A DNA stretch of 64,000 bases from Chryseobacterium sp. G0162 (lineage in GTDB: Bacteria > Bacteroidota > Bacteroidia > Flavobacteriales > Weeksellaceae). Below, one piece after another: positions 35,024 through 43,273 of the stretch (the stretch's first letter is position 1; every line of letters starts with the position of its first letter). The stretch spans positions 4,016,001-4,080,000 of the forward strand of contig NZ_CP033922.1 of the NCBI RefSeq assembly GCF_003815715.1. The letters run 5' to 3'. Position numbers and translations under genes: made by a program. The notes under the pieces were generated by a model that ran no database searches, was not told the DNA's origin, and worked only from the letters and a program-made list of their open reading frames with translations.

Positions 35024-36592
35024 TTAGCTTACTAAGCCTAATTCTTTTAAATAGACTTCAATTTCGGTATCCAATTGAGAACGTTTTGCTTCAAGCTGTT
35101 TAATTTCAGCCATTACTGCTTGAATATCAATTTCTTCTTCCTCTTCAAAAGTATCAACATACCTTGGAATATTCAAGTTGTAATCATTATCAGCAACTTC
35201 TTGTAAGGTAGCTTTATGACTGAATTTTTCAATTACTGTACGATTTTGATAGGTGTCAACAATTTTGTCAATATGTTCATTGAGAAGCACATTCTGATTT
35301 TTCTGTTTTTCAAATTCTTTACTGGCATCCACAAACAGAATATCTTCATCGGCTTCACGACATTTCTTAAAAATTAAAATACAAGTTGGAATACTTGTGC
35401 CAAAGAAAATATTGGCAGGTAGGCCAATAACAGCATCTAAATAATTTTTTTCTTTGATAAGGTATTTTCGGATAACTAATTCTGCTGCTCCTCGGAACAG
35501 AACTCCATGAGGCATGACAACTGCCATAATTCCATTCTCATCTAAATGATGGATCATGTGTTGTATAAAAGCGAAATCTGCTTTTGAAGATGGGGCTAAT
35601 TTTCCGTATTGCGAAAATCTTTCATCTAAAAGATGTAACTCATTAGCGCTCCATTTAGCAGAGAAAGGAGGGTTAGCAACAATAGCATCAAACGTTTTAT
35701 CAAGATGTTGAGGCTTTTCCAGGGTATCTTCCTGTCTGATATCAAAGTTACTATAATTGACACCATGAAGAATCATGTTCATTCTTGCAAGGTTGTAGGT
35801 AGTACGGTTCATTTCCTGACCATAAAAGTCACTTACTTTTGCCTCGCGAGCAACACGTAAAAGTAAGGATCCACTACCACAGGTAGGATCGTAAACAGAT
35901 TTTAATTGTGATTTTCTACTGGTAACTATTCTTGCCAAGATAGTAGAAACTTGCTGCGGGGTATAGAACTCACCAGCTTTTTTTCCGGCACCGCTGGCAA
36001 ACTGTGCAATTAAATATTCATAGGCATCTCCCAGAACATCTGCATTAGTATCAGATAAATTGAAATCAATATCATCAAGATGATATAAGACTTTTGAAAT
36101 CAATGTGTTCTTTTCGTCTTCTGTTCTACCTAACTTTGCTGAAGTAAGATCTAAATCATCAAACAATCCTTCAAAGTCATCTTCACTATTAGTTCCCAGA
36201 GTAGATTGCTCAATATTATTAAGGATTTTGGAAAGCTCAGCTAAGATGAAGTTAGATTTTCCTTCCTGCTTCTGATGTCCTTTTTTAGCAATATTACTAA
36301 AAAGTTCAGAAGGTTTTAGAAAATAACCCAGATCTTCAACAACTTCTTCATAAATAGCTTCAACAATTTCCTTTCCAGATTCAGAATTTTCATCAACATC
36401 ATTGTAATCAATATCTTCTCCAGAATCTAATAAAATTTTGCTTGCTGTAAAATGAATTTTCTCAGAAAGATATTTATAAAAGATAAATCCTAAAATATAA
36501 TCTCTGAATTCATCAGCATCCATTTTACCGCGTAAAGTATTAGCTATATTCCAAAGTTGCTGCTGCAACTGACGTTTCTGTTCTTCTGACAT
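35024..36592 (-). CDS. hsdM: Type I restriction-modification methylase subunit M
   Basis: A 522-aa N6-adenine methylase. The N-terminal HsdM helical domain (LQQQLWNIANTLRGKMDADEFRDYIL) is followed by the SAM-binding motif I (VYDPTCGSGSLLLRVA near residue 230) and catalytic motif IV NPPF (VANPPFSAKW near 305). The C-terminal region is a coiled segment that contacts HsdS. It modifies the target set by HsdS and protects the host. First gene of the type I locus; a TATCTTTA sequence about 25 bp upstream of the start resembles the Bacteroidota -7 element. Confidence 0.95.
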   Translation of the reverse strand: MSEEQKRQLQQQLWNIANTLRGKMDADEFRDYILGFIFYKYLSEKIHFTASKILLDSGEDIDYNDVDENSESGKEIVEAIYEEVVEDLGYFLKPSELFSNIAKKGHQKQEGKSNFILAELSKILNNIEQSTLGTNSEDDFEGLFDDLDLTSAKLGRTEDEKNTLISKVLYHLDDIDFNLSDTNADVLGDAYEYLIAQFASGAGKKAGEFYTPQQVSTILARIVTSRKSQLKSVYDPTCGSGSLLLRVAREAKVSDFYGQEMNRTTYNLARMNMILHGVNYSNFDIRQEDTLEKPQHLDKTFDAIVANPPFSAKWSANELHLLDERFSQYGKLAPSSKADFAFIQHMIHHLDENGIMAVVMPHGVLFRGAAELVIRKYLIKEKNYLDAVIGLPANIFFGTSIPTCILIFKKCREADEDILFVDASKEFEKQKNQNVLLNEHIDKIVDTYQNRTVIEKFSHKATLQEVADNDYNLNIPRYVDTFEEEEEIDIQAVMAEIKQLEAKRSQLDTEIEVYLKELGLVS

Positions 36593-36722
36593 TTTATCCT
36601 TAATTAAAAACTTTAAAGATATTTTATTTTAGATTAAAAAGAAAGAGTAGAACTGAAAATTTTGTATAATATTGATGTCGTAATTGTAACGTATTGTGGT
36701 ATAAATGAATGGTAGTTAAGTT

Positions 36723-37271
36723 TTAATATTCTTCTGCTATGACTGCCTGCTTCCTCCTACACATCCACCTCCTCAACCTCCACACTGGCAAATACACAAA
36801 CACAACAGACAACACTCCTGCCAATATCCCCACAACAACAGCCATCGCCGTAGCATCCAGCTTATAATCCTTAGAAAAATTATACTGCCCCAAAAAAAGC
36901 ATAGCTAATACCAAAGAACAGGTAATCACACCATGCAGAATACTCAGCTTGGTCATTAATTTTTTACTATTCAACGCTTCATCTACGGTAAACTCAATGG
37001 CGCCTTGTCCGGCGGCATCGGTGACTCTTTTGATGATGTCTATGGTGAGGACAACCGGGAGAAACAGGGCCATGGGCAAGGTAAGGCGGGCCAGATTCTG
37101 TTCACCGGAGAAAAAATGGGTATAGCCTAGTTCTTTGAAGCTGGCATAGGCAATGATGAAATTGAAAAATACATTCGGAAGGACATAATAAATTGTACGC
37201 TTGATGAGAAAGCGTTTAAGGGTAGTTTTTTTGAGCTTTTTAGGCGGCTTCGGCTTAAATTTCAATTTCAT
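36723..37271 (-). CDS. Small membrane protein ending the megasynthase operon
   Basis: About 182 aa. The frame is open from 37409, but the part before Met at 37271 overlaps the end of the acyltransferase gene in another frame; the ATG at 37271 overlaps that gene's stop in an ATGA, typical of coupled genes. A Lys/Pro-rich start (MKLKFKPKPPKKLKKTTLK) is followed by four likely transmembrane helices (YYVLPNVFFNFIIAYASF, LTLPMALFLPVVLTIDII, ILHGVITCSLVLAMLFLG, MAVVVGILAGVLSVVFVYLPVW). Family unknown. Given its place it may help move or anchor the lipid product. Confidence 0.72.
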   Translation of the reverse strand: MKLKFKPKPPKKLKKTTLKRFLIKRTIYYVLPNVFFNFIIAYASFKELGYTHFFSGEQNLARLTLPMALFLPVVLTIDIIKRVTDAAGQGAIEFTVDEALNSKKLMTKLSILHGVITCSLVLAMLFLGQYNFSKDYKLDATAMAVVVGILAGVLSVVFVYLPVWRLRRWMCRRKQAVIAEEY

Positions 37272-38518
37272 GAGGTGGTCATTAGCGCTATGGCTTTCTC
37301 TTTTATTTTCGCGGCTTCCGTTTTGGGAAGGAAATCTTCGTTGGACAAAAATATAAAATCCATCTGATGATTGTAGGTACTTGTCGTCAGAGTATTTGAG
37401 TTCAGCCACGGGAAGGCTACCGTAGGACTGAAAATGGTTTCAATGCTGAAGTTTTTGTACTCGTTCGGGATGTTGATCCTGCCCATATTGGAGAGGGTTA
37501 CATCATGGCTGCCATTGCTGGATTTAAGCATGGAGATCATACGGTCTACAATCGGGTGCATCTGTTCACCCATCCACAGCAGTTCGCGGGCTTCCATTTT
37601 TCCTATTTTCTGAACAAGGTCTTCTTTAATCTGCCTGGCATTGTTCAACAGATCGGAACTTCCTTTTTTAATCGCAAGGTCAACCGTTGGGGCAAAGGCA
37701 AATAAATGATCCTCTTTGATCTCCGGAATAAAATGACGGACATCCACCGGACTGATGACTTTTCCTTTGGCGTCTTTTCCTTTTATTTCCTGGAATGCCT
37801 GCATAAATGCAGAACACAATAAAGCATGTACGGAAACTCCGTTAGCTTTGCATCGCTCCGTAATTTGGGCTGTGGCTGCCGGATCCAGCTTTTGGTGAAG
37901 AACATAGTCTTTTCCAAGGTTTCTCTTTTTGCTTTTCTGTTGCAGCATAAAGAAGAACCTGGCAAAGGTCAGATAAAGTTTGGCTTTAAATTTCTTACTT
38001 TTTACATTAAAGTTGGAAGGGAGAAATTCATCTACGGAAGTGAAAGGCTCGTAAGGTTCTAATTCTAAAGCTGGGTTATCTAAAAGCTGAAGAAGTTCCT
38101 TCATTAATGTTACTCCGGTTGTCCCATCTGAAATGCAGTGCGGGATGGCCCAAAAGACTTCAGAAACATCCTGTCCTCTTACCCATACTACACGGGCAAG
38201 CGGTGTTTTTTCTTCCTCAAATAAGATTTTCCATTCTTTTTGAGATTCTGTCAGCCAGTCCTGATCTGTTTTTCTTTCTACGATGCGGAGTGGGATAGGA
38301 GCAATCTCTTTTTCTTCTATAAAAAAAGGGTATTTCTCACTCTTAGAGTCGATAACCACTCTTAGTAATGCATGTTTCTGCTGGATTTTTTCCAGAGCAG
38401 TTTTAAAATTCTGCTCCGGAATTTCTCCTTTTATTTTGGCTGCAAATACACAGTTTACGGGCGTTTCGGGATCTACATACATGATCCTTTCCACCATCAT
38501 TAGTTTTCTTTTGATCAT
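37268..38518 (-). CDS. PapA/WES-like acyltransferase 2
   Basis: A 416-aa member of the condensation/chloramphenicol-acetyltransferase-like fold, close in layout to PapA-type and alcohol acetyltransferases that esterify hydroxyl groups with an acyl chain. The catalytic HxxxDG is seen in AIPHCISDGTTGVTL near residue 130, and the second conserved block in VTLSNMGRINIP near 350. It is a paralogue of the gene just upstream and overlaps it by 4 bp. It probably acylates a sugar or alcohol of the polyketide lipid; which one acts first cannot be told. Confidence 0.82.
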   Translation of the reverse strand: MIKRKLMMVERIMYVDPETPVNCVFAAKIKGEIPEQNFKTALEKIQQKHALLRVVIDSKSEKYPFFIEEKEIAPIPLRIVERKTDQDWLTESQKEWKILFEEEKTPLARVVWVRGQDVSEVFWAIPHCISDGTTGVTLMKELLQLLDNPALELEPYEPFTSVDEFLPSNFNVKSKKFKAKLYLTFARFFFMLQQKSKKRNLGKDYVLHQKLDPAATAQITERCKANGVSVHALLCSAFMQAFQEIKGKDAKGKVISPVDVRHFIPEIKEDHLFAFAPTVDLAIKKGSSDLLNNARQIKEDLVQKIGKMEARELLWMGEQMHPIVDRMISMLKSSNGSHDVTLSNMGRINIPNEYKNFSIETIFSPTVAFPWLNSNTLTTSTYNHQMDFIFLSNEDFLPKTEAAKIKEKAIALMTTS

Positions 38519-39786
38519 GATACAGCGATATATTCCAGTTGAGTTTTAATGATCCTCATCACTTCATCACGGATGGCCAGAGCATCGGTATAAGGTAAAT
38601 AGCCTTCACTTCCTACAAAAGAAAAATCCATTTTCCCACGGTAGGTAGAAACTACCAGTGTAGTGGTATTCCCCAGCGGACCAATCACAGACGGACTGAA
38701 AATAGCATCCACCGAGAATTCCTTATACTCATGAGGAATCTGAATACGTCCCAGGTTGGAAAACATACAGTCGTTAGAGGATTTTCCGTTCTTTAGAAGT
38801 TTGGTGAAATTATTCAGCGCATCATGCCCGGATTCCATCACCATCATGGTAATATAAGGATCAAGCTTAGAGGTTTTACGCTCTACAGAAGCCTGCATGG
38901 CACGTAAATTTTCTATAAAGCTCAGCTTTTCGTTAGCAGAAACTACAATCATCAATCCAAAAGCAAAAATATGATCGTTCTTCACCTGGGTAGCAAAACG
39001 TCTGATATCTACAGGACAGGACACTTTATTGAAAGCTCCGGTTCCTTTTATTTTCCTGAATGCCTGAAGTAAAGCAGCACTTAAGAACGTGTTCACGGTA
39101 GCACCATTGGCTTTGCAATAGGAAATCAGTTGCTGGCTTGCGGTTTCATCTACTTTCCAACTGATTAAATAGTCATTTTGGCGGTCAATAGATTTTTTAC
39201 CGGTAGGAATAACCTTGATGGCTGTGGCCGCTAATCTTCCAATGAATTTGGCCTTTAATTTTTGCTTTCGGCTGTTTAAAATATTTGCCGGAACCACATC
39301 CTGGATGCCTAAAATTGGATGTTCTATTCCAATATCTGCATTGGGATTATCCAGCACTTTTAAAAATTCGTAAAGAAAAGCCATTGCAGAACCACCATCG
39401 CATAAACAATGGTGGAACGCAAATAACATGTCAGAAACGTCTTCCCCCTTGATCCAGACAAACCGGATAAGAGGTAATTTTTTAGGATCAAATAAGGTAT
39501 TCCATTCTCTTCTGGATTCTTCCTGCCAGTGATCGTCGCTTTTTCGGGCAACAATACGAACCGGAATGGAGATCGGGTTTTCAGGAACATCAAACCAGGG
39601 AATGTTTTTCTCATCGTGAGCGATCAACGCTTTTAACCACGGATGCTTTTTCTGGATTTGAGCCAAAGCCTGCTGGATATCCTTTAATGCAAAGGTACCT
39701 CTTAGTCTGAAAGGGATCACCGCATTGAACGGTTCTGTTCCGTCTCCCAGTAACATTCGTTCGCCAAATAACAATCTTCTTTTCAT
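38515..39786 (-). CDS. PapA/WES-like acyltransferase 1
   Basis: A 423-aa paralogue of the downstream gene with the complete catalytic motif (FAFHHCLCDGGSAMAFL near residue 130, HHxxxDG) and the second block CMFSNLGRIQIPHEYKEFSVDAIFSPSV near 350. Both genes share similar N-termini (GERMLLGDGTEPFNAVI against VERIMYVDPETPVNCVF), so they arose by tandem duplication. Predicted role: transfer of an acyl chain from ACP or CoA to a hydroxyl of the operon's product. It lies 19 bp after the glycosyltransferase. Confidence 0.83.
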   Translation of the reverse strand: MKRRLLFGERMLLGDGTEPFNAVIPFRLRGTFALKDIQQALAQIQKKHPWLKALIAHDEKNIPWFDVPENPISIPVRIVARKSDDHWQEESRREWNTLFDPKKLPLIRFVWIKGEDVSDMLFAFHHCLCDGGSAMAFLYEFLKVLDNPNADIGIEHPILGIQDVVPANILNSRKQKLKAKFIGRLAATAIKVIPTGKKSIDRQNDYLISWKVDETASQQLISYCKANGATVNTFLSAALLQAFRKIKGTGAFNKVSCPVDIRRFATQVKNDHIFAFGLMIVVSANEKLSFIENLRAMQASVERKTSKLDPYITMMVMESGHDALNNFTKLLKNGKSSNDCMFSNLGRIQIPHEYKEFSVDAIFSPSVIGPLGNTTTLVVSTYRGKMDFSFVGSEGYLPYTDALAIRDEVMRIIKTQLEYIAVS

Positions 39787-39805
39787 AGATAGATTTATAA
39801 ATTTG

Positions 39806-42208
39806 TTATACTGAAGCTAATGTGGAATGTTCCTCTACAAAGTTTTCCAGTAATTCTACCGCTTTATCGTTACCTCCGGCAAGATTAAAGGTATTCTGAA
39901 CCTCTTGGGCTGCAGCTCTGTATTTAGGATTTTCCAGTAATTCAAAAACAGTTTCACGAAGGGCATCTACACGAAGCCTTTTGTATCGGATGCTGATTCC
40001 ACAACCTGCCTGCTCAATTAATTTCGCAATATGGAAATGATCGTAAGCGATAGGCGTGATCAACATTGGTAAACCATTACGGAAAGTATCATTTACGGTA
40101 TTGAAACCACCGTGGCAAATTACCATATCCATTCTTTGCATTACTGCAGATTGAGGCACGAAGCTGTTCACGATAAAGTTTTCCGGCCATTCTTCAAAGA
40201 TTTCCGGTGGAGTAGCGGCAATCACAGTAACGGGTTGATCTTTGAATGCAGCGATGATCTTTTCAAAGAATGCTTTTCTGATGTCTACCAATAAAGTTCC
40301 CAATGATACGAAGATCTTTGGAGCAGTAGAAGCATTTAATTTATCCCAGTCAAATGGAGCATCGTTCGGACGGCCTTTTACCGGGCCTACAAATTTCATG
40401 TGAGATGGTACAGTATCAAAACCGGCAAAGGCTTGTGACGTAAATACCATATTCAGTTTATGAGAATGGATGTAAATACCTTCCTCATGAATGCCTACTT
40501 CTTTTTGCAGGTCTTTGATGAGGTTTTGCTGCCATTCCCAGATTTTTGGGGCACTTTTTTCAGTGTCTCCCATGACATCTGGTGGAACAGGTGTTGTCGT
40601 TACACAAGGAATATTATGTTTATGAGCGAAAAGTGCACCTCCGAAAGTGATACAGTCGTTCACGATCACGTCAGGCATCCAGCTTTCTGTTAATCGGGTT
40701 AATCCGGGCATCATCATTTTAGCAAAAGGAACATACGTTTCTTCTAATGCCAGTTTCATCACTTCAGGGCCTGAACAAGCCGGGCCATCATCCTGTCTTT
40801 TTAAAATGCGGGCGATTTCTTCTTGGTAAGGAATAAGATCTTCTTCAGGATAGTAGTAAGAACCTCCTTCAGGAATATGTTTACTGTCTAGTGGGGTAAT
40901 TCCAAACCATTTTACTTCGTGCCCACGGGCAATAAGACTTGCTCCCACACTTAATGTAGGGCTCACATGTCCGAAAAATGGCGGAACAACGAATAAAAAT
41001 TTAGATGGTTTTTCGTGTTTTGAGGCTTTTGTAATCGCCGTCTCCAATAAATTAGCTGCTGTAGATGCTCCTCCTGCTTCCATAAAAGATTGTCCTACTT
41101 TTTGAGCGGCCTCACGGTAGCTCGGGTTATTTAAAATTTGTTGTACTGTTTCTCTCAGGTGATAGGCTTTAAATCTGTTAAAGTTCAATCGTTCACCCGC
41201 TTCTGTACGTACTACACGCCCTGCAACGTGTGACTGGTCATAAGCAATTGGAATCACTACCAAAGGAATCCCGTTGGATAAGGTTTCAGAAACGGTATTG
41301 TGACCGCCATGGCAAACTACGCCGTCAAGATGAGGTAACAGATCCAATTGCGGAACCTGCTGATACACCATAAAGTTGTCCGGCCACTGCTCGAAAAGTT
41401 GTGGATCAGAAACTACTACCACTGTTAAATCTTCGTCTTTGAAAGCATCGACTACCTTTTGGAAGAATGCTTTTTTATGATCGTGATCGAAAGTCGTTCC
41501 GATGCTTACTAAAATCTTTTTATTGGTGGCACTTTTTAATCGGTCCCAATCAAATTCACAGGAGATACGTCTTTCAGTAAGAACTGGTCCCGTGAATTGA
41601 TATTGAGGTGCTAGATCTTCCATATCCCCAAAGAAATAGGTTGAAGTTAAAACAAGGGTCAACAAATCTGAAGTGGCCAGAGAACGCTCTTCATTGAAGC
41701 CTAGCTCTTTTTGTAAGTCGATGATTTGATTCACTTCCCATTCGTGTACTTTTGGCAGCTCATTCATGATTTTAATGGCAGCCGGAGCCGTAACGGAAGT
41801 CGCATAAGGAATCCCTAATGCTTTTGCTGCTATCGGAGCGGCAAATAATTGGTGGTCACCAATAATCAAATCAGGTTGATATATCTTTAATAAAGCAACA
41901 ATTCCATTATAGCAATGTCTGTTCAGTGGAATAAGAACTTCCTCGTAAAGGAACTTCACACTGTCGATTCCATACACTACTTTTTTGGAAATAATATCGA
42001 GATATTGTTCGCTTTCTTTCTTTTCTTCGTCGGTCTGATCGTATTGGATCAGTAATAATTTTCCTCCCTCCGGAAGTTTAGCCTCTAAAGTCGGGTCAAG
42101 GCTGATCCATGCTACTTCATGCCCTCTTTCCAACAGCGTAGCACCGATGCTTAGAGTAGGGTTGACATGTCCTGTCAAGGGTGGAACTATAAATGCAAAT
42201 TTAGCCAT
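39806..42208 (-). CDS. Tandem-duplicated UGT-type glycosyltransferase
   Basis: An 800-aa chain with two complete GT-B/UGT (MGT family) units. The first starts FAFIVPPLTGHVNPTLSIGA and has the donor motif VVCHGGHNTVSETLSNGIPLVV near residue 298. The second starts about residue 395 with FLFVVPPFFGHVSPTLSVGA and has VICHGGFNTVNDTFRNGLPMLI near 700. UGTs of this group are normally about 400 aa and single; relatives glycosylate macrolides, zeaxanthin and lipids. Both units keep the acceptor-site His of GHV and the CHGG donor loop, so both may be active, giving two sugars. It overlaps the hydrolase gene by 8 bp. Confidence 0.9.
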   Translation of the reverse strand: MAKFAFIVPPLTGHVNPTLSIGATLLERGHEVAWISLDPTLEAKLPEGGKLLLIQYDQTDEEKKESEQYLDIISKKVVYGIDSVKFLYEEVLIPLNRHCYNGIVALLKIYQPDLIIGDHQLFAAPIAAKALGIPYATSVTAPAAIKIMNELPKVHEWEVNQIIDLQKELGFNEERSLATSDLLTLVLTSTYFFGDMEDLAPQYQFTGPVLTERRISCEFDWDRLKSATNKKILVSIGTTFDHDHKKAFFQKVVDAFKDEDLTVVVVSDPQLFEQWPDNFMVYQQVPQLDLLPHLDGVVCHGGHNTVSETLSNGIPLVVIPIAYDQSHVAGRVVRTEAGERLNFNRFKAYHLRETVQQILNNPSYREAAQKVGQSFMEAGGASTAANLLETAITKASKHEKPSKFLFVVPPFFGHVSPTLSVGASLIARGHEVKWFGITPLDSKHIPEGGSYYYPEEDLIPYQEEIARILKRQDDGPACSGPEVMKLALEETYVPFAKMMMPGLTRLTESWMPDVIVNDCITFGGALFAHKHNIPCVTTTPVPPDVMGDTEKSAPKIWEWQQNLIKDLQKEVGIHEEGIYIHSHKLNMVFTSQAFAGFDTVPSHMKFVGPVKGRPNDAPFDWDKLNASTAPKIFVSLGTLLVDIRKAFFEKIIAAFKDQPVTVIAATPPEIFEEWPENFIVNSFVPQSAVMQRMDMVICHGGFNTVNDTFRNGLPMLITPIAYDHFHIAKLIEQAGCGISIRYKRLRVDALRETVFELLENPKYRAAAQEVQNTFNLAGGNDKAVELLENFVEEHSTLASV

Positions 42209-42983
42209 GGTTCTTCGTTAAGATATTAGATAAAAACTGAGCGATCGTCTCTGCAATGAGCTGAGGTTCCTGAATCGGAATATTGTGATCGCCGGAAATT
42301 AATTCAAGTTCGGATTCATTGATTTGAGATTGCAGCCATTCTCCTGTAGGTCTGCAGTTGGAATCCGCACCGTAAAGCAATAACGTAGAAGCTTTCAGTT
42401 GACTGAAATCCGCTTCATCAAGGAAATGTTTTTCCCTGATCATATCTGCTTTGATGCTGGTTTGATTAAACAGAAACTCATACATACGATGGTTCTTTTC
42501 CATTTGTCTTTTGCCCATCTGGACTTTGGTGGTATCTGTAAAATTGGCTACATAATGCTCAAGGAATTCCTTGCTGTATTCATCAATGATATTCCTTGCT
42601 TTTTCATCCTGAGGATCAGGAGCTTCCATCACCACCAGTTGATTGACGCGTTCAGGATATGTTAATGCTGTTTTCAAAGCAATAAGACCGCCGAAGCTAT
42701 AGCCTGTAAGATGTACTTTTTCCAGTTGAAGGTGATCCATTAAACCAATCAGATCGGATGACATGTTATCAAGGTCGTACCCATCCAAAAAGCGTTCACT
42801 CATACCGTGACTTTTCAGATCGTACATCACCACATGGAAATGTTTTGCCAGAATAGGGGCAATATTAAAATAATAAATGGACAGGTTACTGAACATACCG
42901 TGGATCAGTACCACGGTTTGTTCGGCTCCTTTGTTGAGTTCCTGTATGTGAACTTGTTTATTATTGACAGTGATTATTGGCAT
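42201..42983 (-). CDS. Alpha/beta hydrolase (possible thioesterase)
   Basis: A 260-aa alpha/beta-hydrolase. The nucleophile elbow is GYSFGG (Ser near residue 97), the oxyanion-loop HGMF is near 28, the likely acid is in the LLYGADSNCR segment near 205, and the His is in GDHNIPIQEP near 235. In a megasynthase operon between an ACP and a glycosyltransferase, release of the finished chain is the obvious role, but a hydrolase acting on another ester is equally possible. It overlaps the ACP gene by 10 bp. Confidence 0.83.
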   Translation of the reverse strand: MPIITVNNKQVHIQELNKGAEQTVVLIHGMFSNLSIYYFNIAPILAKHFHVVMYDLKSHGMSERFLDGYDLDNMSSDLIGLMDHLQLEKVHLTGYSFGGLIALKTALTYPERVNQLVVMEAPDPQDEKARNIIDEYSKEFLEHYVANFTDTTKVQMGKRQMEKNHRMYEFLFNQTSIKADMIREKHFLDEADFSQLKASTLLLYGADSNCRPTGEWLQSQINESELELISGDHNIPIQEPQLIAETIAQFLSNILTKNHG

Positions 42984-43273
42984 TCGTAGATATAATTGAT
43001 GATCATACTAAGGTCAAGATTAATAAGCTGGTCAAGATCCATAGAAGATAACCAACCTGTAAAGTCGATCTGATCGCCAAAATGCGCCTTGATCTTTTCA
43101 GAGAAAGAGACAATCTCGATGCTGTCCATTTCAAGATCTTTGGTGAATGAACTTTCCGGAGTAATGTCCATCTCCTCTACAAATTCAGCACCTATCACTT
43201 CAGTAATAAAACCTTTTAATAAAGTAAAAAGTTCTTCGTGGTTCATTTTTAATGTTGCGTTTACAGTGTCCAT
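42974..43273 (-). CDS. Stand-alone acyl carrier protein
   Basis: A 99-aa ACP: four-helix layout with the phosphopantetheine attachment Ser in DLEMDSIEIVSF near residue 50. It overlaps the end of the megasynthase gene by 13 bp. It may carry a starter, an extender or the acyl group used by the two downstream acyltransferases. Confidence 0.9.
   Translation of the reverse strand: MDTVNATLKMNHEELFTLLKGFITEVIGAEFVEEMDITPESSFTKDLEMDSIEIVSFSEKIKAHFGDQIDFTGWLSSMDLDQLINLDLSMIINYIYECQ

Noticed and set aside
37272..37409. N-terminal extension of the small membrane protein
   Set aside because: It lies inside the acyltransferase gene in a different frame; the ATG at 37271 overlapping the stop is the better start.
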